In this document: positions 16,304 through 24,491 of the stretch, one piece after another
How the letters are laid out: each line of letters opens with the position of its first letter
How positions within the stretch are numbered: the stretch's first letter is position 1
Made by a program: the position numbers and the translations under genes
Notes under the pieces: generated by a model
What the model saw: the letters and a program-made list of their open reading frames with translations, nothing else
Databases searched by the model: none
What the model was told of the DNA's origin: nothing
Assembly (NCBI GenBank): GCA_025456065.1
Contig: JALOLH010000027.1
Span: 1-33,654 of the forward strand
Length of the DNA: 33,654 nucleotides
Reading direction: 5' to 3'
Source of the DNA: Candidatus Nanopelagicales bacterium
GTDB taxonomy: Bacteria; Actinomycetota; Actinomycetes; S36-B12; CAIYMF01

Positions 16304-17053
16304 GTGAGCGAGCAGCCGCTGCGGACCGCCGTGCAGATCGACCCGGCCATCCGCGCCGTCGAGGTGAAGATCACCGCACGCGTCGAGGACGAGGACCGCG
16401 TCCTGGCGCTGCTGGAGAAGGCCGACGAGGAGCCTGAGAGCCGTACCGTCTACTTCTTCGACACGCCGGCGCTGACGCTCTTCGACAAGGGGCTCGTGCT
16501 GCGGGCCCGCAAGGTCCGTGGCGACGACGACGACAGCACCGTGAAGCTGCGCCCCGTCGACCCGGCGGCCATCTCCAGCGAATGGGCGCAGATGGACGGG
16601 TTCGAGATCGAGATGGACCGGGTCGGCGAGCAGCAGATCGTCTCGGCGAAGCTCGCCGCGATCCAGAGCCGCGGCGAGATCGACGAGGTGGTCGCCGGCG
16701 AGCGTGACCTGCACAAGCTGTTCTCGCCGGACCAGGAGCGCCTGATCGCGGCCTTCGGCCCCCCAGACGTCGGGTGGGAGGCCCTGCAGCTGATGGGCCC
16801 GATCGACGTCAGCAAGTGGAAGTCGAGCTGGGAGGACCTGCCGTGGGAGGTGACGGTCGAGCGCTGGCTGCTGCCCGACAGGTCCGACCTCGTCGAGCTG
16901 TCCATCAAGGTGGAGCCCGCCGAGGTGCACGAGGCCGAGGAGCGGTTCCGCGCGATGCTCGAGGGCGTCGGCCTGGAGATCGAGGGCGACCAGCAGACCA
17001 AGACCCGCGGGGCGCTGCGCTTCTTCACCACGGGCGAGGGCTTCGACGACTGA
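16304..17053 (+). CDS. CYTH-domain protein (predicted triphosphate-tunnel hydrolase fold)
   Basis: A 249-aa protein with a CYTH fold over nearly its whole length. The N-terminal signature strand is AVEVKITARV (18-27): the second acidic residue and lysine of ExExK are kept (E20, K22), the first is Ala. Then come TVYFFDTPALTLFDKGLVLRAR (48-69), STVKLRP (78-84), the acidic strand FEIEMDR (100-106) and VELSIKVEP (197-205). CYTH enzymes bind triphosphates through Arg/Lys and metal through Glu in a beta tunnel, hydrolysing inorganic triphosphate or making or degrading related compounds. GTG 16304 follows GGAGG by 5 nt; the ATG two bases earlier hits a stop at once. The next gene, 55 nt on, has a related domain. 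Confidence 0.78.
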   Translation: MSEQPLRTAVQIDPAIRAVEVKITARVEDEDRVLALLEKADEEPESRTVYFFDTPALTLFDKGLVLRARKVRGDDDDSTVKLRPVDPAAISSEWAQMDGFEIEMDRVGEQQIVSAKLAAIQSRGEIDEVVAGERDLHKLFSPDQERLIAAFGPPDVGWEALQLMGPIDVSKWKSSWEDLPWEVTVERWLLPDRSDLVELSIKVEPAEVHEAEERFRAMLEGVGLEIEGDQQTKTRGALRFFTTGEGFDD

Positions 17054-17108
17054 TTCCGGCGCGTCCGGCGGCGGGTGACCGTCGGCAGGCACGACGAGGA
17101 GGCGCGGC

Positions 17109-18638
17109 ATGGCCGAGCAGCAGGTGATCGTCCCGCGCTGGGAGTGGCGCACGTTCGGCACGCACTTCCCCGACGTCGAGGTGTACCTCTCCCGGCTCAC
17201 ACCGACCGGCGTGCAGGACAGCGACGAGCTCTACCTGATCTCGGCGACCGGCGACACCGTGAAGGTCCGCAGCGAGCTCATGGACATCAAGCTGCTGCGT
17301 GAGGTGGGCTACGCCGGGCTCGAGCGCTGGGAGCCGGTGCTCAAGGCGCCGTTCCCGCTGGACCAGGAGCACGTCCGGGCCGTGTTCGACGCGCTGCGCG
17401 AGGCGGCGCCGGTGCTGGAGCGCGAGACCTACACGCTGGACGCGTTCCTGGCCGAGCTCGTCGCGCCGCATCCGGGCCTGCGGGAGGTGCCCGTCGCCAA
17501 GCGCCGGGTGCGCTACACGATCGAGGGGTGCACCGGGGAGTACACCGAGCTCTCCACCGGCGAGTGGCGCACCCGGACGCTGGCGATCGAGTCCGAGGAC
17601 CTGGAGGCGGTGGCGTCGGCGGTCCGGACGGTGGGCATGGCCGACCGCGTCAACACCAGCTACCCCAGGGGGCTCGGCGCGCTCTACGACGGCGAGCCGC
17701 CGCGCTACGCCACGATCGACGTGGGGACCAACTCGGTGAAGTTCCACGTCGGGCAGCCGGCTGGCGAGGCTGCCTGGGAGGCGCTGGTGGACCGTGCCGA
17801 GGTGACCCAGCTCGGCGAGGGCCTCGCCGAGTCGGGCGTCATCGCGCAGGCGGCCATCGACCGCACGACCGAGGCGATCAGGGGGATGGTGCTCGAGGCC
17901 CGGTCGCACCTCGCCCGGGAGATCGCCGCGGTCGGCACCGCCGGGCTGCGGCAGGCCCGCAACCGCGACGCCGTCCTCGAGGCCATCGACCGGGAGACCG
18001 GCGTCCGGGTGACGGTGATCCCCGGCGAGGAGGAGAGCCGGCTGGCGTACCTGGCAGCGGTCGCCGGGCTCGGCACGCCGACGGGGGACGTCGTGGTGTT
18101 CGACACCGGCGGCGGCAGCTCGCAGTTCACCTTCGGTCGCGGGCGGGAGGTGGCCGAGCGGTTCAGCGTCGACGTCGGTGCGGCGCGCTACACGGAGGCG
18201 TTCGGGCTGGGCGGCGTGGTGCCGCAGGCGGTGCTCGACGAGGCGCTGGCCACCATCGCGGCCGACCTCGGACGGCTGGACGGCCGCCCCGCACCCGACG
18301 TGCTGGTCGGGATGGGCGGGGCCCTGACGAACATGACTGCCGTGCAGCTCGGCCTGGCCCGCTACGACCCGGACGCCGTCCAGGGGACCGTGCTCGACCG
18401 GGCCGAGGTCGACCGGCAGATCGGGCAGTACGCAGCGCTGGACGCCGAGGGCCGCCGCGCGATCGTCGGCCTGCAGCCCAAGCGCGCGGCCGTGATCCTG
18501 GCCGGGGCGTGCATCGTGCGGACGGTCATGGACAAGCTCGGCCGGTCGCAGCTGACGGTGAGCGACCGCGGGCTGCGGCACGGGTTGCTGGTCGAGCGGT
18601 TCGGCACCGGCGAGGTCGAGGCGCTCGAGCACCGCTGA
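17109..18638 (+). CDS. CYTH-like / Ppx-GppA phosphatase fusion
   Basis: A 509-aa two-domain protein. Residues 1-195 look like a divergent CYTH domain (PRWEWRTFG 9-17, DELYLISATGDTVKVRSELMDIKLL 39-63, KRRVRYTIEGCTGEYTEL 131-148, RTLAIESED 156-164). From about 199 it is a Ppx/GppA exopolyphosphatase-type actin fold: ATIDVGTNSVKF (201-212), VGTAGLRQARN (275-285), IPGEEESRL (304-312), FDTGGGSSQF (331-340) and GMGGALTNM (401-409). The catalytic Glu region GEEE is kept, but the usual Glu of GGGSTE is Q339. Expected activity is release of phosphate from polyphosphate or a guanosine pentaphosphate. ATG 17109 has GAGGAGG 6 nt upstream. It is in an operon with the preceding CYTH gene. Confidence 0.8.
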   Translation: MAEQQVIVPRWEWRTFGTHFPDVEVYLSRLTPTGVQDSDELYLISATGDTVKVRSELMDIKLLREVGYAGLERWEPVLKAPFPLDQEHVRAVFDALREAAPVLERETYTLDAFLAELVAPHPGLREVPVAKRRVRYTIEGCTGEYTELSTGEWRTRTLAIESEDLEAVASAVRTVGMADRVNTSYPRGLGALYDGEPPRYATIDVGTNSVKFHVGQPAGEAAWEALVDRAEVTQLGEGLAESGVIAQAAIDRTTEAIRGMVLEARSHLAREIAAVGTAGLRQARNRDAVLEAIDRETGVRVTVIPGEEESRLAYLAAVAGLGTPTGDVVVFDTGGGSSQFTFGRGREVAERFSVDVGAARYTEAFGLGGVVPQAVLDEALATIAADLGRLDGRPAPDVLVGMGGALTNMTAVQLGLARYDPDAVQGTVLDRAEVDRQIGQYAALDAEGRRAIVGLQPKRAAVILAGACIVRTVMDKLGRSQLTVSDRGLRHGLLVERFGTGEVEALEHR

Positions 18639-18660
18639 GCGGGCCCCGTGCCGCTCCGCT

Positions 18661-18673
18661 CCCCGCTGCGGGG
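18661..18673 (+). terminator. Hairpin after the CYTH/Ppx operon
   Basis: CCCCG-CTG-CGGGG, 22 nt past the stop at 18638, inside a wider GGCCCCG/CGGGGCC pair (18642-18675). No U-tract. Confidence 0.35.
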
Positions 18674-18692
18674 CCAGCAGGTCGGTCCTCAC

Positions 18693-18698
18693 TAGGGT
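18693..18698 (+). promoter_or_regulatory. -10 element of glycosyltransferase gene (leaderless)
   Basis: TAGGGT, then 7 nt, then GTG 18706. This decides the start: the GTG at 18697 overlaps the hexamer itself. Confidence 0.55.
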
Positions 18699-18705
18699 GC
18701 GGCGC

Positions 18706-19965
18706 GTGAAGGTGCTCATCTGGCACGGCTACCTGCTGCACGGGACCGGGTCGAACGAGTACACGCGCGCGCTGGCGCGCACCCTGGCGCGGCAGGGCCA
18801 CGAGGTGACCGTGCTCAGCCAGGACCCCGACCCCGACTCGGTGGATCTCGGCGGGGCCGTGGCCCTGCGGCCGCGGTTGCCCGGCCGGCTCCCGGTCTTC
18901 GTGCTCGACCGCTACCCCGACGCACACGCGGCGCTGCTGCCGGAGCTGCCGCGCGCCGAGGTCGACACGTTCGTGGCCGCCCAGGCCGAGGCCATCCGCG
19001 CACTGCCGCCGCACGAGCTGCTCGTCACCAACCACGTGCTGCTCGGCGCGCCGGTCGGGGCGGCCAGCGGCCTGCCGTTCGTGGTCAAGGCGCACGGCTC
19101 CGAGCTGGAGTACGCGATGCGCGACAGCCCGCCGCTGCGGGCGTGGGCCGCCGAGACGCTCCCCCTGGCCCGGGGCGTGGCGGTCGGCTCGACGCACATC
19201 GCCCGGGTGGTCAGCGAGCTCACCGGCCTGCCGGTGGAGGCGAGCACGGTCGTGCCGCCGGGCGTCGACCTCACGCTCATGGCGCCGCAGGAGTCCCGCG
19301 CGGAGGCGCTGGCCGGGCTGCTCGCCGAGTCGGCGGCCGACGGTCCGGAGCTGGGCGAGCGCAAGCCGGACCCCGGCAACGCCGCCCGGCTGCAGGCCTT
19401 CCTGGCCGGCCCGGCCCCGACGGTGCTGTACGTGGGCAAGCTGAGCCGCGAGAAGGGCGTGCACCTGCTGGTCGAGGCGATGGCCGGGATGCCCGCCCGG
19501 CTGGTCGTCGTCGGGTTCGGCCCCGCCCGCGCGGCGCTGGAGCAGCAGGCCGGCGCGCTCGGCGTGGCGGCGCTGTTCACCGGCCCGCTGCAGCACCGGC
19601 ACCTGCGCCACCTCTGGGCGCTCGCCGACGTCAGCGTGGTGCCGTCGGTGTTCCCCGAGGCGTTCGGCATGGTGGCGGCGGAGGCGGCGGCCACCGGCTG
19701 CCCTCCGCTGGTCGCCGACCACTCGGGGCTGGCCGAGGTCGCGGCGGGCCTCGAGGCGCACCTGCCGGCGGAGCTGCACCTGCTGCGGTTCCGGCGCGAC
19801 GATGCCGCCGACCTGCGCCGCGGCCTCGCGCGGATCCTCGCCCTGTCGGACCCGGACCGAGCCACCCTCGGCGCCGGCTGCCGGGCGGCGGTGGCCGCGC
19901 AGTGGTCGTGGGACGAGGTGGCCCGCCGGATGCTGGCCCTGGGCGAGGTCCCTTCGACGGGCTGA
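18706..19965 (+). CDS. GT4-family glycosyltransferase
   Basis: A 419-aa GT-B glycosyltransferase. The N-terminal Rossmann half begins MKVLIWHGYLLHGTGSNEYTRALA, with the acceptor-side glycine loop GTGSNEY. The linker has VKAHGSELEYAM. The C-terminal donor-binding half has VLYVGKLSREKGVHLLVEAM and the E-x7-E motif FPEAFGMVAAEAAATG, followed by PPLVADHSGLAEV. These are GT4 features; the sugar and acceptor are unknown. Start GTG 18706 fits a leaderless transcript. It converges on the FAD oxidoreductase with only a 22-nt gap. The glycogen debranching gene is close but on the other strand, so a shared pathway is not established. Confidence 0.85.
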   Translation: MKVLIWHGYLLHGTGSNEYTRALARTLARQGHEVTVLSQDPDPDSVDLGGAVALRPRLPGRLPVFVLDRYPDAHAALLPELPRAEVDTFVAAQAEAIRALPPHELLVTNHVLLGAPVGAASGLPFVVKAHGSELEYAMRDSPPLRAWAAETLPLARGVAVGSTHIARVVSELTGLPVEASTVVPPGVDLTLMAPQESRAEALAGLLAESAADGPELGERKPDPGNAARLQAFLAGPAPTVLYVGKLSREKGVHLLVEAMAGMPARLVVVGFGPARAALEQQAGALGVAALFTGPLQHRHLRHLWALADVSVVPSVFPEAFGMVAAEAAATGCPPLVADHSGLAEVAAGLEAHLPAELHLLRFRRDDAADLRRGLARILALSDPDRATLGAGCRAAVAAQWSWDEVARRMLALGEVPSTG

Positions 19966-19987
19966 CCCCGTCACGCACTCCTGCCGG

Positions 19988-21241
19988 TCACCCCCACGGG
20001 AGGGCGCCGAGCACGGCCGACGCGCCTCGGCGTCCGCTGCGCAGGGCTCCCTGGATCGAGGGCCCCTCGCGGTGGTCCCCGACGACGAAGCGTCCCTCCC
20101 CCAGCGCCACCGGCATGGGCTGCCGGCTGGGTGGCACGACCGCCGGCAGCGCGTCGGCGATCGCGTCGCAGCGCAGCAGCCGCAGGTCCGAGGGGTTGAC
20201 GCCGAGCATCACGGCTGCCTCGCGCCGCGCCGTCGTGGCCGCGGGCTCGTCGGGATGGTGCCCCACGGCCGACGCCGCGACGAGCGACCAGCCCTGCGGG
20301 GCGTAGCTGACGGCGGCGTCGGACACCACGGCGACGTTCGCCAGCACCCGCTGCGTCCGGCCGTCCACGAGCAGCCGCGGGTGCGCGCCGGGCTGCAGCG
20401 CCGAGGTCGCGAACCACCAGGTGGTCAGGGCGCGCATCGACGGGACCTCGAGGCCCGGCAGCAGCGCGGCGGCAGCCGGCGCTGCCGTGGCGACCACGAC
20501 GGCGCGGGCCGCCAGCGTCCCGTCGTCGGTCCCGACCCCGCCGGGGACCAGGGCACGCACCGGCGTGTCGCAGCGCACGCTGCCTGCGGCAAGCCCAGCG
20601 GCCAGCGCTGCCGGCAGCCGGGCCATCCCCGCCTCCGGCAGGCCGGGCGTCGCCCGACCGAAGGCCGCCAGCAGTGGGTCGACCATGCGCCGCGAGGTGA
20701 CCAGGGCGTCGTCGGCCAGCACGCCGGACAGGAACGGTCGGACCACCCGCTCGAGCGCTCCCCCGCGGACCCCGGCACCGCGCAGCGCCTCCCCGATGGT
20801 GCAGTCGGGGCGGGCGGCCAGGTCGAGGTCCGAGGTGGCCGCGCACCGTGCCACGTAGGCCGCGAGGGCCGCCAGCTGCCAGGGTGCGCCCAGCTCGCCG
20901 CGCAGGGCGGCCACGGCCGTGCCGGGCAGCGCAGCGGGAGCGCGCCGCGGGTCCTCCAGGGTGCTGCGCCGGCCGTCGGCGAGCACCACGTCCACCCCGG
21001 CCCGGAAGGGCTGCAGCGCCAGCGCAGCCTCGGCGAACGCGCGCTTCCCGTCCGGGTAGGCCGGGTTGTACAGCTGGAAGCCGCGGTCGAGCGTGAACCC
21101 GTCCACGCGGTCGGTGGCGACGCGGCCGCCGACCCGCTCGGCTGCCTCCAGCACCAGCACGGACAGCCCGGCGGTCTGCAGGATGCGGGCAGCGTGCAGG
21201 CCGGCGAGGCCCGCACCCACGATGATGACGTCGGCGTCCAC
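19988..21241 (-). CDS. FAD-dependent amine-oxidase-family oxidoreductase
   Basis: A 417-aa flavoprotein. The dinucleotide-binding motif is at the N-terminus, VIIVGAGLAGLHAARIL (5-21), followed by LVLEAAERVGGRVATDR, typical of the amine oxidase/protoporphyrinogen oxidase/phytoene desaturase group. The C-terminal FAD motif is FVVGDHREGPSIQGALRSG. It has no signal peptide or Tat motif. The substrate is not evident. GTG 21241 lies 8 nt after a TAGCGT -10, so the message is probably leaderless; the open frame upstream to 21301 has no such support. It lies 99 nt downstream of the debranching enzyme gene on the same strand. Confidence 0.82.
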   Translation of the reverse strand: MDADVIIVGAGLAGLHAARILQTAGLSVLVLEAAERVGGRVATDRVDGFTLDRGFQLYNPAYPDGKRAFAEAALALQPFRAGVDVVLADGRRSTLEDPRRAPAALPGTAVAALRGELGAPWQLAALAAYVARCAATSDLDLAARPDCTIGEALRGAGVRGGALERVVRPFLSGVLADDALVTSRRMVDPLLAAFGRATPGLPEAGMARLPAALAAGLAAGSVRCDTPVRALVPGGVGTDDGTLAARAVVVATAAPAAAALLPGLEVPSMRALTTWWFATSALQPGAHPRLLVDGRTQRVLANVAVVSDAAVSYAPQGWSLVAASAVGHHPDEPAATTARREAAVMLGVNPSDLRLLRCDAIADALPAVVPPSRQPMPVALGEGRFVVGDHREGPSIQGALRSGRRGASAVLGALPWG

Positions 21242-21249
21242 GAGTTGGC

Positions 21250-21255
21250 ACGCTA
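21250..21255 (-). promoter_or_regulatory. -10 element of FAD oxidoreductase gene (leaderless)
   Basis: Minus-strand TAGCGT with an 8-nt spacer to GTG 21241; no ribosome-binding site. Confidence 0.5.
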
Positions 21256-21340
21256 GGGCACCGACGCCACAGGGCGCAGCGCGGCCCCACCCGCGCCCCA
21301 CCGCAACGCTCCAAGCGCGTGCCGTGGCCCCCCGGCTGGC

Positions 21341-23488
21341 TCAGGTGCTCAGCACGACGATCGACCGCGGGCCGACGGTCACGGGTCCGGCGCCGACCGG
21401 GGGCGCCGCGTCCGCCGCGAGCATGCCCGTCGACGAGGGCAGGGTCGTGTCCACGATCCGCCGCCAGTCGCCCGGCACCTGCACGGCGAAGTCCAGCGGC
21501 TGCCAGAACGCGTTGACCATGACGTACAGGTCGCCCTCGCCCAAGCGCGCCCCGGAGAGCCACCACGCCACGCTGTGCGACCACGGCGCCTCGTCCGGCC
21601 CGCCCGTGGTGCCGAACCAGCGCACGTCCTCCCGCCAGTACCGGCTGCGCGCGATGCTGCGCCGGCCCTTGCGCAGCGCGATCATCCCGCGGGTGAACGC
21701 GAACAGGTCCCGGTTCACCTCGAGCCGATCCCAGTCCAGCCACGTGGTCGCGTTGTCCTGGTTGTAGGGGTTGTTGTTGCCGCCCTGGGTGTTGCCGAAC
21801 TCGTCGCCGGCGACCAGCATCGGGGTGCCGTTGGCGAGCATGAGCAGCGCGACGAAGTTCTTCATCTGGCGCATCCGCAGCGCGAGCACCTCGGCGGGCA
21901 CGCCGTCGTCCCCCTCCCAGCCGCAGTTCCAGCTGCGGTTGTCCGAGGCGCCGTCCGTGCCGCCGTGGCCGTTCGCCCCGTTGTGCCGATCGTTGTAGGC
22001 CACCAGGTCGTAGAGGCAGAAGCCGTCGTGCGCGGTGATGAAGTTGACGCTCTGGCTGGGCCGGTAGGTGTCCCCCGGCCCGTCGGGGAACAGGTCGTCG
22101 CTGCCGTACACCCGGCGCATGAGCGCCGGGACCAGGCCCTCGTCGCCGCGCACGAACCCGCGCACGTCGTCACGGAAGCGCCCGTTCCACTGGCGCCACA
22201 TGATCCCGGGGAAGCCGCGGCCGAGCAGGTACGCCCCGAGGTCCCACGCCTCGGCCACCAGCCGCACGTCGTCGCCCGCGGCCAGCACCGTGATCTCGCC
22301 GACGAGTGGCGGTGCGGTCTCGCTCACCCGGCCGTCGGCGTCCCGGGTGAGGATCGAGGCGAGGTCGAACCGGAAGCCGTCGACCCCGAGACGCATCCAG
22401 TGCCGCAGGCTGGCCAGGATCAGGCCCCGCGTCGCGGGATCGGCGCCCTGCACCGTGTTGCCGCACCCCGAGTCGTTCCAGTAGGAGCCGTCCTCCTCGA
22501 CGATGTAGTAGGCGTCGTTGTCGATCCCCTTGAGGCTGTAGACCGGGCCCCGACCGTCACCCTCCGCGGTGTGGTTGTAGACCACGTCCAGCCAGAGCTC
22601 GATCCCGGCCGCGTGCAGCGCGTCGGCGAGCTCGCGGAACTCGGCGACCGGATCCTCCTGCGCGTACGGCGCGTGCGGAGCGAAGAAGCTCAGCGTCATG
22701 TAGCCCCAGTAGTTGCCCTCCTGGGGGTCGAACTGGTGCACGGGCAGCAGCTCGACCACCGTGACCCCGAGCTCCTGCAGGTAGGGGATCTTGTCGATGA
22801 GGCCCCGGAACGTGCCACGACGCTCGGCGGGCACCCCGCTGTTCGACCGGGCCGTGAAGCCCTTGACGTGCACCTCGTACACGACCACCTCGTGGGCGTG
22901 CCGGGGGCCGGTGGACGGGGCGGCGTCCCAGTGGGTGTCCGCCGCGGTGGGCAGCACGCCGAGCGCGGCCCGGCCGTCGTTGGGCGCATCCCCGCAGGCC
23001 GCCGCGCGGGAGAAGCCGGGCGGGAAGTGCAGGCGCCGCGCGTAGGGGTCGGCGAGCACCTTGCTGGGGACGAACCGGTCGCGGGGACCGTCGGGGCCCT
23101 CGACGCGATAGGCGTAGTACCGGGCCCCGGGTGCCTGGGCTGCCGGCACCATCGCGTGCCAGATCCGGCCGGTCTTGTGCACGAGGGGGTCGAACGGCAG
23201 GACGAGCACCGGGGTGACCGGGTCGTCCGGCGCGTAGAGCAGCAGCGTGACCGCCGACGCGCGCTTGGAGTACAGGGCGAAGTTCCACGCCTCGATCGCG
23301 TCCACCCACGTGACGCCCTGCGGGGCCGGGGCACCCTCGGCGCGCTCCCACTCGTCGAGGATCCGCAGGTGCCCGGGCTCGGGCACCGCCGCGTCGTGGT
23401 CGATGGGCGGGGCAGGCGGTGCGGTGCCCGGCGCCGCGGCGGGGCGGGCGGCCGCGGGCGCCATCGGCGGACGCGTGGGCTCGGTCAT
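21341..23488 (-). CDS. glgX: Glycogen debranching enzyme / isoamylase (GlgX type)
   Basis: A 715-aa GH13 enzyme that hydrolyses alpha-1,6 branches of glycogen in the cytosol. A Pro/Ala-rich tail (1-38) precedes a CBM48-like domain (about 55-160), then the catalytic barrel. DVVYNHT (301-307), nucleophile D375 in DGFRFDLAS, acid/base E413 in VAEAWD, and D488 in FITAHDGF are all present. The C-terminal beta domain ends at residue 715, close to the usual GlgX/TreX length. ATG 23488 follows a perfect AGGAGGT by 6 nt, with a TAGCCT -10 further up. No other glycogen gene lies in the window. Subtype (GlgX or TreX) is not resolved. Confidence 0.9.
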   Translation of the reverse strand: MTEPTRPPMAPAAARPAAAPGTAPPAPPIDHDAAVPEPGHLRILDEWERAEGAPAPQGVTWVDAIEAWNFALYSKRASAVTLLLYAPDDPVTPVLVLPFDPLVHKTGRIWHAMVPAAQAPGARYYAYRVEGPDGPRDRFVPSKVLADPYARRLHFPPGFSRAAACGDAPNDGRAALGVLPTAADTHWDAAPSTGPRHAHEVVVYEVHVKGFTARSNSGVPAERRGTFRGLIDKIPYLQELGVTVVELLPVHQFDPQEGNYWGYMTLSFFAPHAPYAQEDPVAEFRELADALHAAGIELWLDVVYNHTAEGDGRGPVYSLKGIDNDAYYIVEEDGSYWNDSGCGNTVQGADPATRGLILASLRHWMRLGVDGFRFDLASILTRDADGRVSETAPPLVGEITVLAAGDDVRLVAEAWDLGAYLLGRGFPGIMWRQWNGRFRDDVRGFVRGDEGLVPALMRRVYGSDDLFPDGPGDTYRPSQSVNFITAHDGFCLYDLVAYNDRHNGANGHGGTDGASDNRSWNCGWEGDDGVPAEVLALRMRQMKNFVALLMLANGTPMLVAGDEFGNTQGGNNNPYNQDNATTWLDWDRLEVNRDLFAFTRGMIALRKGRRSIARSRYWREDVRWFGTTGGPDEAPWSHSVAWWLSGARLGEGDLYVMVNAFWQPLDFAVQVPGDWRRIVDTTLPSSTGMLAADAAPPVGAGPVTVGPRSIVVLST

Positions 23489-23518
23489 CGCGGGACCTCC
23501 TGCGGGGGCGCTGCCTGG

Positions 23519-23524
23519 AGGCTA
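23519..23524 (-). promoter_or_regulatory. -10 element of glgX
   Basis: Minus-strand TAGCCT would start transcription near 23512, a leader of about 24 nt that includes AGGAGGT. Confidence 0.45.
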
Positions 23525-23565
23525 GTCCCGCCCGGGCCTGCCGCACCTGTCGGTCCGCCCGGCCG

Positions 23566-23583
23566 CCCAGCCCGCGGGCTGGG
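23566..23583 (-). terminator. Hairpin 6 nt after lipoprotein gene
   Basis: CCCAGCC (23566-23572), loop CGCG, GGCTGGG (23577-23583): a perfect 7-bp stem right after the minus-strand stop at 23590, with further GGCC pairing outside. No U-tract. Confidence 0.45.
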
Positions 23584-23589
23584 GGCCGG

Positions 23590-24060
23590 TCAGCAGGCTC
23601 CCTTGACCGAGGTCACCAGGGTGCTCACCGACTCCTGCACCGGCTTGAGGGCGGCAGCCACGGCGGCTGCGTCCGCCACGCTCGGCGAGTCGGTGAGGCT
23701 GCCGATCGCGGTCTTCAGCGCCTCCACCGAGGACCGGACGGCGTCGGACTCGGCGGCGAAGTCGGTCCTCGCGGATGCCAGGAGCGTCTGCACCGAGGAC
23801 TCGAAGGCGGTGAAGTTCGTCCGCAGGGCGTCGGTGCCGTCCTTGAGGATCTCGGTCCCGGTCAGCTGCGCGAGCGAGGCCTGCACGGCGTCGGCATCGG
23901 CGCACAGCTGGGAGCCGGCCGTTGCCGCCGGGCTGGCGGGGGCCGACGTGGCCGCGCCGGCGTCCGCGGTGTCGGAGGCATCGGAGCCGCAGGCGGCCAG
24001 GCCGAGCACGAGCAGGGGGGCTGCGGCGGTCACGAGCAGTCGCGTGGCGATGCGGGGCAT
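23590..24060 (-). CDS. Small predicted lipoprotein, unknown function
   Basis: A 156-aa protein with a type II signal: positive N-terminus (MPRIATR), hydrophobic stretch (8-22) and lipobox LAAC with the lipidated C24. A Ser/Ala/Thr-rich linker (25-45) follows, then a helical domain (about 47-156) rich in Ala, Ser, Val and Leu with regular heptad-like spacing. Two further cysteines, one near residue 49 (QLCADAD) and the terminal C156, could form a disulfide clamping the helix bundle. I do not recognise a family. ATG 24060 has GGGAGGT 6 nt upstream. It lies downstream of the suf operon but behind its own palindrome-containing promoter region. Confidence 0.8.
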   Translation of the reverse strand: MPRIATRLLVTAAAPLLVLGLAACGSDASDTADAGAATSAPASPAATAGSQLCADADAVQASLAQLTGTEILKDGTDALRTNFTAFESSVQTLLASARTDFAAESDAVRSSVEALKTAIGSLTDSPSVADAAAVAAALKPVQESVSTLVTSVKGAC

Positions 24061-24129
24061 GGGAACCTCCCGGGTCTGGGGGTGACCGCGGGGCACGCGC
24101 CCCCGACTCACGGTCGACCTCACGGTTGC

Positions 24130-24149
24130 CGCGTGAGTCTACTCACGCG
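24130..24149. promoter_or_regulatory. Perfect 20-bp palindrome over a -10 element
   Basis: CGCGTGAGT-CT-ACTCACGCG: 9-bp perfect arms with a 2-nt centre. On the minus strand the centre contains TAGACT (24136-24141), a good -10 for the lipoprotein gene. Extra CTCACG boxes stand at 24107 and 24119. It could be a repressor operator, or the hairpin terminator of the suf operon, which ends 27 nt away. Confidence 0.5.
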
Positions 24150-24176
24150 TCGAGGCGCGCCGCCGCACCGCCACCC

Positions 24177-24491
24177 TCAGACGTTGAACCCCAGCGCGCG
24201 CAGCATCTCCCGCCCATCGTCGGTGATCTTGTCCGGCCCCCACGGCGGCATCCACACCCAGTTCAGCCGGAAGTCGTCGACGATCCCGTCGAGCGCCGCA
24301 CGGGTCTGGTCCTCGATGACGTCGGTGAGCGGGCACGCGGCGGAGGTCAACGTCATGTCGACCGTCGCGACGTTGTCGTCGTCGACGTGCACGCCGTAGA
24401 CCAGGCCGAGGTCGACGACGTTGATGCCGAGCTCGGGGTCGACCACGTCGTGCAGGGCCTCCAGGACGTCGTCGTCGGTGGCGATGCTCAT
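24177..24491 (-). CDS. sufT: Fe-S assembly factor SufT (MIP18/DUF59 family)
   Basis: A 104-aa protein of the metal-sulfur cluster biosynthesis family. The signature DPELGINVVDLGLVYGV (18-34) is followed by TLTSAACPLTDV with C53 and by MPPWGPDKITDDGREML (81-97). Members help mature Fe-S proteins, often under high demand for clusters. The start ATG 24491 overlaps the sufU stop (ATGA); it is the last gene of the suf operon. The larger in-frame extension runs through sufU and is a shadow. Confidence 0.9.
   Translation of the reverse strand: MSIATDDDVLEALHDVVDPELGINVVDLGLVYGVHVDDDNVATVDMTLTSAACPLTDVIEDQTRAALDGIVDDFRLNWVWMPPWGPDKITDDGREMLRALGFNV

Noticed and set aside
18697-18705. Earlier GTG start for the glycosyltransferase
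   Set aside because: It overlaps the TAGGGT -10 hexamer; GTG 18706 has the right leaderless spacing and gives the normal GT4 N-terminus.
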